Shown piece by piece: positions 1 through 6,104 of a stretch of DNA of 6,869 nucleotides. This DNA is from Thermoplasmata archaeon (lineage in GTDB: Archaea; Thermoplasmatota; Thermoplasmata; Lutacidiplasmatales; UBA184): assembly GCA_030046135.1 (NCBI GenBank), contig JASIEC010000148.1, positions 1 through 6,869 on the forward strand, in the 5' to 3' direction. The position numbers and the translations under genes were made by a program. Position 1 is the first letter of the stretch; every line of letters starts with the position of its first letter. The notes beneath the pieces are model-generated. The model was not told where the DNA came from. It worked only from the letters and a program-made list of their open reading frames with translations, and searched no databases.

Positions 1-356
1 GGAACGCGCGCGTCCATCCGGTGGTCGGCGGCGTTCGAGAAGACCGCGATCCCCCGGCGGGCGATCGCCTGCTCCACGGCCCCGGCGGTCCCCGACGGCA
101 GCGCGGAGAACACGAGTCGGACCCCGGCGCGGGCGAGGCCTCCCGGCGAGAGACGCCGCAGCCGCCGTCCCTCGAGCGCCGGGGGGGGTGGCTCGGAGAG
201 CTGCCAGACGTCGCCCAGCGCCTTCCCCTCGGAGCGCTCGCCCGCGCCGAGCAGGAGAGGGTCGAATCGCGGGTGGTCGGCGAGGAGACGGGCGAAGTGC
301 TGGCCGATGTAGCCGCTCGCCCCGAGAATGGCGACCGGAACCCTGCGCTCGCTCAC
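1..356 (-). CDS. asd: Aspartate-semialdehyde dehydrogenase, N-terminal part (cut by window edge)
   Basis: The first 118 residues or so of an archaeal/fungal-type Asd, which reduces L-aspartyl 4-phosphate to L-aspartate semialdehyde with NADPH. The frame starts at GTG 356-354 and runs off the left edge without a stop. Translated by hand, it gives VPVAILGASGYIGQHFARLL (the N-terminal NADP-binding G-x-x-G-x-x-G loop), then DHPRFDPLLLGAGERSEGKA, then VRLVFSALPSGTAG, then VFSNAADHRMDARVP. These line up with the M. jannaschii enzyme (GATGSVGQRF, ASERSAGK, IVFSALPS, IFSNASAYRM). The catalytic cysteine (PNCST region) lies beyond the window, so activity cannot be judged. The start overlaps the aroC stop as GTGA; only a run of six G lies upstream as a possible ribosome-binding signal. 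N-acetyl-glutamyl-phosphate reductase (ArgC) shares the fold but lacks the ERSEGK and SNAADHRM segments. The product is a substrate of the first enzyme of this operon. Confidence 0.93.
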   Translation of the reverse strand, partial: MSERRVPVAILGASGYIGQHFARLLADHPRFDPLLLGAGERSEGKALGDVWQLSEPPPPALEGRRLRRLSPGGLARAGVRLVFSALPSGTAGAVEQAIARRGIAVFSNAADHRMDARV

Positions 357-1438
357 GCGAGGAACCCCCCCGTGAGCGCAAGATCGGCGATCGCGATCGC
401 GCTCACCGACTCGAGGACCACGACGGCCCGCGGGACAATGCACGGATCGTGCCGGCCCGTCACGACGATCTCCGCGGCGGAACGGCTCGCGAGGTCGACG
501 GTGCGTTGCGGCTTCGCGATCGACGACGTCGGCTTGACCGCGACCCGGAAGACGATCGGCATTCCCGTCGTGAGGCCCCCGAGGATCCCCCCCGCGTGGT
601 TGGTCGCCGTGCGGACCTCGCCCTCGACCCAGACGAACGGATCGTTGTGCTCGCTGCCTCGCATCCGGGCGGCGCGGAACCCGGCCCCAAACTCGACTGC
701 CTTCACGGCGGGCACGGAGAAGGCAGCGTGGGCGAGGACGCTCTCGACCGAGTCGAAGAACGGCTCCCCGAGCCCGACCGGAAGCCCCGTCGCGCGGACC
801 TCGACGACCCCGCCGAGACTGTCGCCCGACCTCCGGGCCTCGGCGATCGCCTCCTCCATCCGCGCGGCGGCCGCGGCGTCCGGCGTTCCGACCTCCTGCC
901 CCGACGCCGCCCGCAGGATCTCGGCGAGCGACGCCTCCTCCGGAACGACCGCCTCCACGTCGCCGATCGACCGGGTGAACGCGCCCACTTCGATGCCTTT
1001 CCGCCGGAGCAGCCCCCGCGCGATCGATCCCGCGATGACGAGTCCGACGGTCATCCGACCCGAGAAGATCCCGCCGCCCGACAGGTCCGCCGAGGCGCCG
1101 TACCGGACCCGCGCGGGGAAGTCGGCGTGCCCCGGCCGGGGGGTGTCACGGAGGCGATCGTAGGGCTCTCTCCGGACGTCCTGGTTCGCGACGTGGGCGC
1201 GGATCGGTCCCCCGACGGACCTCCCCTCGCGGATCCCTCGATCGACGACGAGTCGGTCCTCCTCCTGACGACGCGTCGCGAGGCGACGTCCGACCGGGCT
1301 CCGCCGGTCAAGGTCGGCCTGGATGGCGGCGGTGTCGACCACGCTTCCCTGCGGCACGCCGTCGATCTCGACGCCCACCTCAGGCCCGTGGCTCGAGCCG
1401 AAGATCGTCACCTTGAACGTCCGACCGAACGACATCAT
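353..1438 (-). CDS. aroC: Chorismate synthase
   Basis: A 361-residue FMN-dependent enzyme that removes phosphate from EPSP to give chorismate, the last common aromatic precursor. Motifs: FGSSHGPEVGVEIDGVP (13-29) with invariant His18; RRSPVG (45-50) where many family members read RRPGQ; NQDVRREPYD (85-94); RPGHADF (101-107) with the second invariant His104; GGGIFSGRMTVGLVIAGSIA (121-140), which fits the second family signature with FSGR instead of the E. coli SSAR; NHAGGILGGLTTGMPI (280-295); and the C-terminal signature RHDPCIVPRAVVVLESV (329-345). Length is normal. There are two consecutive ATG codons (1438 and 1435). The first gives an ATGA overlap with aroA like the neighbouring junctions; the second would leave a 1-nt overlap. 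GGGAGGGGTG lies 8 nt upstream of the first. The stop overlaps the asd GTG start by 4 nt (GTGA). Confidence 0.96.
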   Translation of the reverse strand: MMSFGRTFKVTIFGSSHGPEVGVEIDGVPQGSVVDTAAIQADLDRRSPVGRRLATRRQEEDRLVVDRGIREGRSVGGPIRAHVANQDVRREPYDRLRDTPRPGHADFPARVRYGASADLSGGGIFSGRMTVGLVIAGSIARGLLRRKGIEVGAFTRSIGDVEAVVPEEASLAEILRAASGQEVGTPDAAAAARMEEAIAEARRSGDSLGGVVEVRATGLPVGLGEPFFDSVESVLAHAAFSVPAVKAVEFGAGFRAARMRGSEHNDPFVWVEGEVRTATNHAGGILGGLTTGMPIVFRVAVKPTSSIAKPQRTVDLASRSAAEIVVTGRHDPCIVPRAVVVLESVSAIAIADLALTGGFLA

Positions 1439-2712
1439 CGCCGTCGCACCCCTCCCGAGATCGAGTCGAGGTCGATCCAGAACTCGGGGTAGGACTTGTC
1501 GACGGCCCGGGCGTCGGCGATCGTAGAAGGTCCGGTGGCGGCGAGCGCGGCGACCGCGGCGCTCATCACGACGCGATGGTCGCGTTCGGTCCCGAGGTCG
1601 ACCGGGCGGGGACGGGCGGTCCCGTCGATCACGACCGCGGGCCCCGAGTCGTCGACCCGTGCCCCGAGGGCGCGGGCGAGCGCGACCGTCGCCCGACGGC
1701 GGTTCGACTCCTTGCCCTCGACCTGAGGGGCCCCGAGGAGGCGGCTCCGGCCGGGCGCGGTGGCCGCGAGAGCGCCGGCGAGGGGATAGAGGTCGGGCGA
1801 GTCCGTGAGCGAGACCCGGAACGGGCGTCGTGGGCCCCCCTCCACCGTGGTGCGATCCACGCCCCGCCGGACGTTCGCGCCGGAGCGTTCGAGCAGGTCG
1901 AGGATCGCGAGGTCCGCCTGGGGCCATCTCGAAGAGACCCCCCGGACCGTGACCGCCCCTCCCGCCATCGCGGCCGCCGCCCAGAGGTACGCGGCGGACG
2001 AAGCATCGCCCGGTACCTGGAACGACGTTCCCCGGTACGTCTGGCCCCCCGGGATGGCGAAGCCGCGCCGACGCGCCCGACATCGGATCCGGTGGAATCG
2101 GAGGACCGCGAGCGTCGCTTCCACGTACGGCAGCGACACGACCGGGCCCCGGAGGCGGACGCTCGAGTCCGGGCGCACGGTGGGGAGCGCGAGCAGCAGC
2201 GAGGAGGTGAACTGCGAGCTCTGCGAGGCGTCGAGCTCCACCGATCCGCCCCGGAGGGGGCCCCGAACGAGGAGAGGGAGCGTCTCGCGCTTCGAGCGAG
2301 GGTGGACCTCGGCGCCGAGGCTCCGGAGTGAGCGGAGGAGCGGCTCCATCGGACGGCGGGGCAACCGACCCTCCCCTCGGAACCGCGCCGGACCCGCCCT
2401 GAGGGCGGCGATCGACGCGAGGAGCCGGAGCGTCGTCCCGGATTCCCCGCAGTCGATCTCCGCCACCCGGTCGGACGACGGCCCCGTCCCGGGGGCGATC
2501 GTCCATCGCCCCGGCGTGAGTTCGACCTTCGACCCGAGCGAACGGATCCCGTGGACCGTCCGCAGCGTGTCGTCGGAAACGAGCGGCCCGTCGATCCGAT
2601 ACGTCCGACCCGTAAGATGAGCCGCCGCGAGCGCCCGATGCGTGTAGCTCTTGGACGGCGGAGCGCGCAGGGTCCCCGAGACGGGCCCCGGGCGTACGCG
2701 CGCCGTCGTCAT
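1435..2712 (-). CDS. aroA: 3-phosphoshikimate 1-carboxyvinyltransferase (EPSP synthase)
   Basis: A 425-residue full-length EPSP synthase that transfers the enolpyruvyl group of PEP to shikimate 3-phosphate. Motifs in order: PPSKSYTHR (18-26) with Lys21, Ser22 and Arg26 for substrate binding; CGESGTTLRLL (88-98), the PEP-site loop; SQSSQFTSSLLLALP (163-177) with Gln167; PGDASSAAYLWAAA (234-247); DSPDLYPLAGALAA (304-317) with the catalytic-type Asp307; EGKESNRR (332-339) with Lys334, Glu335 and Arg338; DHRVVMSAA (378-386) with Arg380; and DKSYPEFW (405-412) with Lys406. Two usual residues differ: Asn337 stands where E. coli has Asp343, and the PEP loop reads CGESGTT. The ATG overlaps the kinase stop (ATGA). 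No clear Shine-Dalgarno is present (GGGGGCGT only), so expression probably depends on coupling. It ends overlapping aroC. MurA is excluded by the SKS and DKSYP motifs and the context. Confidence 0.97.
   Translation of the reverse strand: MTTARVRPGPVSGTLRAPPSKSYTHRALAAAHLTGRTYRIDGPLVSDDTLRTVHGIRSLGSKVELTPGRWTIAPGTGPSSDRVAEIDCGESGTTLRLLASIAALRAGPARFRGEGRLPRRPMEPLLRSLRSLGAEVHPRSKRETLPLLVRGPLRGGSVELDASQSSQFTSSLLLALPTVRPDSSVRLRGPVVSLPYVEATLAVLRFHRIRCRARRRGFAIPGGQTYRGTSFQVPGDASSAAYLWAAAAMAGGAVTVRGVSSRWPQADLAILDLLERSGANVRRGVDRTTVEGGPRRPFRVSLTDSPDLYPLAGALAATAPGRSRLLGAPQVEGKESNRRRATVALARALGARVDDSGPAVVIDGTARPRPVDLGTERDHRVVMSAAVAALAATGPSTIADARAVDKSYPEFWIDLDSISGGVRRR
1447..1456 (-). promoter_or_regulatory. 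Ribosome-binding site of aroC
   Basis: GGGAGGGGTG on the minus strand sits inside the end of aroA, 8 nt before the first of two consecutive ATG codons. It resembles the GGAGGTG complement of the archaeal 16S rRNA tail. It favours the first ATG, which also gives the ATGA overlap used at neighbouring junctions. Confidence 0.55.
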
Positions 2713-3587
2713 ACGCCCCCGGGGGTCGCCAGCGGGGGCCGATGAGAGAGACCGACGGTCGTTACGACGGCCCGATCCCGCGGAAGGTGCTCCAACGCGG
2801 CGGACAGTCGGTCTCGGCTCGCGACGACCGCGAGCGCGGGCCCGAGGCCGCTCGTACCGGTCGCTACGGCGCCGTGCCGGCGCGCCTCGTCACGGAGAGG
2901 GCCGTACGCATATCCCATCACCCGCTCGACGAGCTCGGAGTTCAGCTCCATCGCGACGGGCCAGTCATCCCGCAGGACCGCCTCGACGGCGAGGTGCGAG
3001 CGGGCCGCCTCCGCCCGGAACCGTTCGTGCGTCGTGGGAGACGGGGGATGGGTCCCCGGGGGGATCCAGAGCCCGACCTCGAGGTCGGGCGGAAGCGCCA
3101 GCACTCTCACGAGGCGGTCATGGAGATTGTCGGTGACCACCAAGCCGCCCGACACCCCGGCGAGAGCGTCGTCGAACGCCCCTGTCGCGCTGACGCCGGC
3201 GGCCCGGCCGGCGCGGGCCGACAGGGCGGCGACGGCTTCGGGACCGTGGGGCCGCCCCGACGCGTCGGCCACGGCGAGGGCGATCGCCGAGGCGACGGCG
3301 CTCGAGCTCTTGAGGCCCTGGGCGACCGGGATCGCCGAGCGGATCGAGAGCCGGACCGGGTCGTACCCGGAGACCGGAAACACCGAGTGGGCGAGCCGGA
3401 GGGCTTCGGTCGCGAGGGGCGTCTTCGCGGTGGCGGGCTCGAACTCCACGTCCGGCGCGGCCCCCGCGACCCTCTCGAGCGTGACCTCCGCCCGAACCCG
3501 GAGCTCGACCCCCACGGCCCCTCCGATGCCGGTCGGCAGGGCGTTGACCACGGTGATCGCCGCGGTCGCCTCGCCTACCCCGCGCAT
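2709..3587 (-). CDS. aroK: Shikimate kinase, archaeal GHMP-superfamily type
   Basis: A 292-residue GHMP kinase that phosphorylates shikimate to shikimate 3-phosphate with ATP. It is not homologous to bacterial P-loop AroK/AroL. Visible landmarks: N-terminal VVNALPTGIGGAVGVEL (13-29), as in the archaeal family; the GHMP ATP-binding loop PVAQGLKSSSAVASA (87-101); the family-typical TGAFDDALAG (135-144); and the glycine-rich motif 3, ATGTSGLGPALAVV (242-255). Length is normal for the family (about 280-300). The ATG at 3587 is supported by GGGAGGG three bases upstream and by agreement with the M. jannaschii N-terminus; the next GTG (codon 13) would remove conserved sequence. It overlaps aroDE by 13 nt at the front and aroA by 4 nt (ATGA) at the back, so translational coupling is likely. 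The motifs plus the position between aroDE and aroA make shikimate the substrate; homoserine or mevalonate kinase is unlikely. Confidence 0.95.
   Translation of the reverse strand: MRGVGEATAAITVVNALPTGIGGAVGVELRVRAEVTLERVAGAAPDVEFEPATAKTPLATEALRLAHSVFPVSGYDPVRLSIRSAIPVAQGLKSSSAVASAIALAVADASGRPHGPEAVAALSARAGRAAGVSATGAFDDALAGVSGGLVVTDNLHDRLVRVLALPPDLEVGLWIPPGTHPPSPTTHERFRAEAARSHLAVEAVLRDDWPVAMELNSELVERVMGYAYGPLRDEARRHGAVATGTSGLGPALAVVASRDRLSAALEHLPRDRAVVTTVGLSHRPPLATPGGV
3071..3090. repeat. 20-bp perfect palindrome inside shikimate kinase gene
   Basis: The half site GCCCGACCTC is followed immediately by its exact reverse complement GAGGTCGGGC, with no spacer. The symmetry stops at both ends (flanking A and G do not pair). 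It encodes residues around PPDLEVGL of the kinase; GAC-CTC-GAG-GTC is a run of preferred codons for Asp-Leu-Glu-Val, which explains the central 12 bp. No function is assigned. Confidence 0.6.
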
Positions 3588-5071
3588 CCGCCCTCCCGGA
3601 GCGCGGCGCGGAGCGCCTCCTCGGCGGGCTCGCGCCCCCACCAGATCGCGTAGCTCGCGGCCGCCTGGTAGACCAGAAGGCGCCAGCCGTCTTCGTACGT
3701 CGCGCCCGCCGCTTCGGCGGTACGCTGGAGGCTGGGCTCCGCGGGGGCGTAGACCCAGTCGAGCACGTGGGAGCCGCGATCGAGCAGAGGAGCGAGCGGG
3801 ACGGCGAGCGGACCCGCCCCGGAGCGGCCCACCGGGGTCGCCTGGATGACGAGGGAGGCCGCCCGCCGTTCGCCGGGCTCCAGCGCCGTCACGCCGAACT
3901 CCCGAGCGAGGTCCCTCGCCGCCTCGGCGCGACGGGCGACGATCGCCGCCTCCGAGCCGAGGGTGACGGCCGCCTCGAGAGTGGCTCGCGCCGCGCCGCC
4001 CGCGCCAACGACCGTCAAGCGACGGTCCGTCCACCGTTTCGACGAGCGCAGCTCTTCGAGCCTGCGGAGGATCGCCACGAGATCGGTGTTCTCTCCCTCG
4101 ATGCGCCCTTCCCGGAACGTGAGGCAGTTCGCGGCCGCGCAGGCGCTCGCCCCCGGCGCGACGTCCGTGGCTCCCTCGAGCGCGACGGACTTGAACGGGT
4201 GAGTCACGTTGAGCCCCCGAAAGCCGCTGGCCGCGAGGTCGGGGAGGGACTCGAGGAACTCGTCGTCGCCCTGCATCTCGAGGGCCACGTAGAGCCCGCG
4301 CGCCCCCGCGGCTCGCATCCACGCGGTGTGGAGCGCCGGGCTCCGGGAGTGGGCGATCGGCCGCCCCACGACCGCGAAGAGGGGAGCCATCCCGTCGCCC
4401 TCGAGGAACGGGCGAAGTCGATCCACCGGGATCTGGCTCGGCTCGACCGCCTCTCGGACAGGCTCCCCCGGAGGCGCGGCGAACACGAGCGGGAAGCCGA
4501 GCCGGCGGGAGAGGGCGCGGAGGATCGGCCCCGAGGCCCCGGTGGTGTGCACGACGAGCGCCCCCTCGTTGGGAGGCGGCAACCGTGGGAGGAGCTCACG
4601 GTACACCTCTCGGACGGAGGCCCGCACCACGAGCTTGCCCACCGCGTCGACGCTGGCCAGACTCCGAAGGCGGCGGGCCCACTCCTCGGGGGACCCCCCC
4701 GAGGGGTGCGAGGAGACGATCCGTCCGAGACGGGCGGCCGGAGGAAGCTCTGGGAGGAGGGCGAGGTCCCGGTCGTACTCGAGATCGATCCAGCGGAACG
4801 GGAGGGCGGCGAGGCGGAGCAGTATCGTTCTCCGGCTCGCCGAATCCGACGATCCCGAGCCTCCTTCCGCCGAGGAGCGGTACGTGGCCAGGAGCGGGAC
4901 CGACGACGGGAACAAGCGATCGATGCCGGCGACCTCCTCCTCGGGCCACCGATCGACGCGGACCTCCGCGAGATCGGCCCCGGCGCGACGAGCGACCCGG
5001 GCCTCCTCGGCCGCCGCGTCGGCCGAGCGCGCGGAGAGGGAGACCACGATGGCGGGGGCTCGCTCGTTCAT
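3575..5071 (-). CDS. aroDE: Bifunctional type I 3-dehydroquinate dehydratase / shikimate dehydrogenase fusion
   Basis: One 498-residue frame carries two consecutive pathway enzymes. Residues 1 to about 223 are a type I (Schiff-base) dehydroquinase: EVRVD (36-40), Glu98 in IDLEYD, catalytic His122 in SSHPSGGSPE, Schiff-base Lys146 in VGKLVVR, Arg185, and Gln213 in PSQIPVDRL. Residues from about 229 to the end are shikimate dehydrogenase: GRPIAHSRSP (236-245), NVTHPFK with catalytic-type Lys294, AANCL (Asn315), GENTD (Asp330), the Rossmann loop GAGGAARA (356-363), a VARR cofactor-selectivity segment, QATPVG, DWVYAP (438-443) and a late LLVYQA with Gln469. The linker is only about five residues (EGDGM). 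Both active sites look intact, so both reactions, dehydroquinate to dehydroshikimate to shikimate (NADPH likely), are expected. The ATG overlaps the aroB' stop (ATGA); GAGGAG and GGTGGAGGAG lie just upstream. The gene ends in TAG 13 nt inside the kinase gene. Similar fusions are known in plants and Chlamydia; whether they share an origin is not visible. Confidence 0.94.
   Translation of the reverse strand: MNERAPAIVVSLSARSADAAAEEARVARRAGADLAEVRVDRWPEEEVAGIDRLFPSSVPLLATYRSSAEGGSGSSDSASRRTILLRLAALPFRWIDLEYDRDLALLPELPPAARLGRIVSSHPSGGSPEEWARRLRSLASVDAVGKLVVRASVREVYRELLPRLPPPNEGALVVHTTGASGPILRALSRRLGFPLVFAAPPGEPVREAVEPSQIPVDRLRPFLEGDGMAPLFAVVGRPIAHSRSPALHTAWMRAAGARGLYVALEMQGDDEFLESLPDLAASGFRGLNVTHPFKSVALEGATDVAPGASACAAANCLTFREGRIEGENTDLVAILRRLEELRSSKRWTDRRLTVVGAGGAARATLEAAVTLGSEAAIVARRAEAARDLAREFGVTALEPGERRAASLVIQATPVGRSGAGPLAVPLAPLLDRGSHVLDWVYAPAEPSLQRTAEAAGATYEDGWRLLVYQAAASYAIWWGREPAEEALRAALREGGCAG
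3591..3597 (-). promoter_or_regulatory. Ribosome-binding site of shikimate kinase
   Basis: GGGAGGG on the minus strand lies three bases before the ATG at 3587, inside the last codons of aroDE. The spacing is short, but the match is good and it decides the kinase start, since the reading frame continues open far upstream. Confidence 0.5.
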
Positions 5072-6093
5072 CGCTCCTCGATCGACTCCTCCACCGCGGT
5101 GCCGAGATGTCGGGCGGCGGGGAGCTTCACGCCCCTCACCTTCGTCCCGGCCGCGAGGTCGGTCACGGCGACCCTTGCCTCGGCGGTCGAAAGCCGGACG
5201 GTCTCCGCCTCCTGGAGGAAGACGGTCCGCTCCTTCCCCGCGTCGTCGGCCGTGATCGAGACGAGGGGGCGCCGCTCGATCTTGATGCGACCGACCCGGA
5301 CCGCGCGACAGCTCCCCGGGGCCGCGACGAGGACCGTGTCCCCCGGGCCGAGCTCCGAGAGATAACGCGTCGTGCCGTCGGGCCGCAGCACGTAGGAGTG
5401 CGCGGACCCCGCGTTCACGCGGAACGGCCGGGGTCGGCTGAACGCCGAGCCGACCGCCTCGCTCGCCACGTGGAAGAGGAACGCCGCGGCGCTCCCGACG
5501 AGGAGTCCCTCGTCGGCCCGGAGCAGCGACGTCGTGTCGACGAGGACGCGGTCCCCAAGGCCCACCGGCCGGATCGAACGGACCTCTCGCTCGACCCAGT
5601 CGAGCGAGGGGACCCGGGCGGTCTCGAGGATGCCTTCGAGCTCGTCGATCTCGTCGGTCGTTCGCACCCGGACGACCACCCTGTCGGCCCCGTGCTCGAG
5701 CGCCCCGAGCGCCGCCGGGACCTCGCCCACGGACTCCACGCACGTCCAGAGGCGGAACCGCGTCCCCTTGGCGGCGACGAGGTTCTCGAGCGGGATCACA
5801 CGATCGTGGGGCCACTCGACCGCGAGGAACCCGTCCGCCGCGGCCGACCTCACCGCCCGCTCGAGCTCCTCCAGGGAGGCGATCGGATGGATCGACACCG
5901 GATCGGCACGGCCCGGTATCTCGAGCCGGCGGTCGCGACGGATCACGACCTCCTCCCCCGCCAGCGGCTCGAGGCCGGATCCCGGTGCCGCCACGAATCC
6001 GCGGAAGCCGCGACGGCGGGCCCGGTCCACGATCGCGAGCCGCGTGGCTTCGTCCGGAGCCGACGGCTCGACCAGGACCCGCTCCAGCGTCAC
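5068..6093 (-). CDS. aroB': 3-dehydroquinate synthase II (archaeal type)
   Basis: A 341-residue cytosolic enzyme that converts ADTH to 3-dehydroquinate by NAD-dependent oxidative deamination and cyclisation. It is unrelated to bacterial AroB. Family hallmarks are plain: RVIPLENLVA (98-107), the block GDRVLVDTTSLL..DEGLLVGS (180-201), RPFRVNAGSAHSYV (222-235), TRYLSELGPGD (242-252), VGRIKIERRPLVSI (267-280) and LQEAETVRL (293-301). The start is a GTG at 6093-6091: no ATG, GTG or TTG lies nearby in frame, and the N-terminus VTLERVLVEP fits the short lead-in of the family. Length is within the usual 320-390 residues. The ribosome-binding signal is weak (only AGAG upstream), so translation probably depends on the gene before it, which ends 11 nt upstream. 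The last codons overlap the aroDE start as ATGA. The family assignment is secure; the GTG start is inferred. Confidence 0.95.
   Translation of the reverse strand: MTLERVLVEPSAPDEATRLAIVDRARRRGFRGFVAAPGSGLEPLAGEEVVIRRDRRLEIPGRADPVSIHPIASLEELERAVRSAAADGFLAVEWPHDRVIPLENLVAAKGTRFRLWTCVESVGEVPAALGALEHGADRVVVRVRTTDEIDELEGILETARVPSLDWVEREVRSIRPVGLGDRVLVDTTSLLRADEGLLVGSAAAFLFHVASEAVGSAFSRPRPFRVNAGSAHSYVLRPDGTTRYLSELGPGDTVLVAAPGSCRAVRVGRIKIERRPLVSITADDAGKERTVFLQEAETVRLSTAEARVAVTDLAAGTKVRGVKLPAARHLGTAVEESIEER
5074..5095 (-). promoter_or_regulatory. Two tandem Shine-Dalgarno-like stretches before aroDE
   Basis: On the minus strand, GGTGGAGGAG (5095-5086, 14 nt before the ATG) is followed by GAGGAG (5079-5074, only 2 nt before it). 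Neither has ideal spacing. Both also encode glutamates at the aroB' C-terminus (VEESIEER), so part of the pattern is coding-driven. They are consistent with reinitiation at the ATGA overlap. Confidence 0.35.
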
Positions 6094-6104
6094 GGTACGA
6101 TTCT
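6094..6104 (-). other. Only internal intergenic gap (11 nt) between aroA' and aroB'
   Basis: This 11-nt spacer between the TAG of the ADTH synthase gene and the GTG of aroB' is the only non-overlapping junction in the block. It is too short for a promoter or terminator and carries no clear Shine-Dalgarno, so the two genes very probably share a transcript. Confidence 0.7.

Noticed and set aside
21..1492. Two overlapping plus-strand open frames opposite aroC and asd
   Set aside because: Both are shadows of aroC/asd with Arg/Ala/Pro-rich, featureless translations; the minus-strand frame carries all chorismate synthase signatures.
1439..2506. Upstream extension of the aroC frame through aroA on the minus strand
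   Set aside because: The extension is in the wrong frame for EPSP synthase and has no domain; the family N-terminus begins at the ATG pair near 1438.
2716..2725. CCCCCGGGGG palindrome just before the aroA start
   Set aside because: Ten bases of pure C/G symmetry are easy to get in this GC-rich DNA, and the stretch encodes the TPGGV end of the kinase. It might hinder or shape reinitiation, but nothing else supports a site.
3588..4322. Upstream extension of the shikimate kinase frame into aroDE
   Set aside because: The added residues are Arg/Gly-rich without similarity; the GHMP kinase begins at 3587 with a GGGAGGG just before it.
4684..4704. Hairpin with a 9-bp stem and 3-nt loop in aroDE
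   Set aside because: It sits in codons for the conserved SSHPSGGSPEE catalytic segment, where Gly, Ser and Pro codons give G and C runs. There is no U-tract and no gene end, so neither a terminator nor a regulatory role is supported.
3767..5365. Long open frame on the plus strand (532 codons) opposite aroDE and aroB'
   Set aside because: It lies antisense to well-supported enzymes, its translation is low-complexity Arg/Pro/Gly/Glu-rich with no recognisable domain, and it spans the aroB'/aroDE gene boundary. This is typical of open antisense frames in GC-rich DNA.
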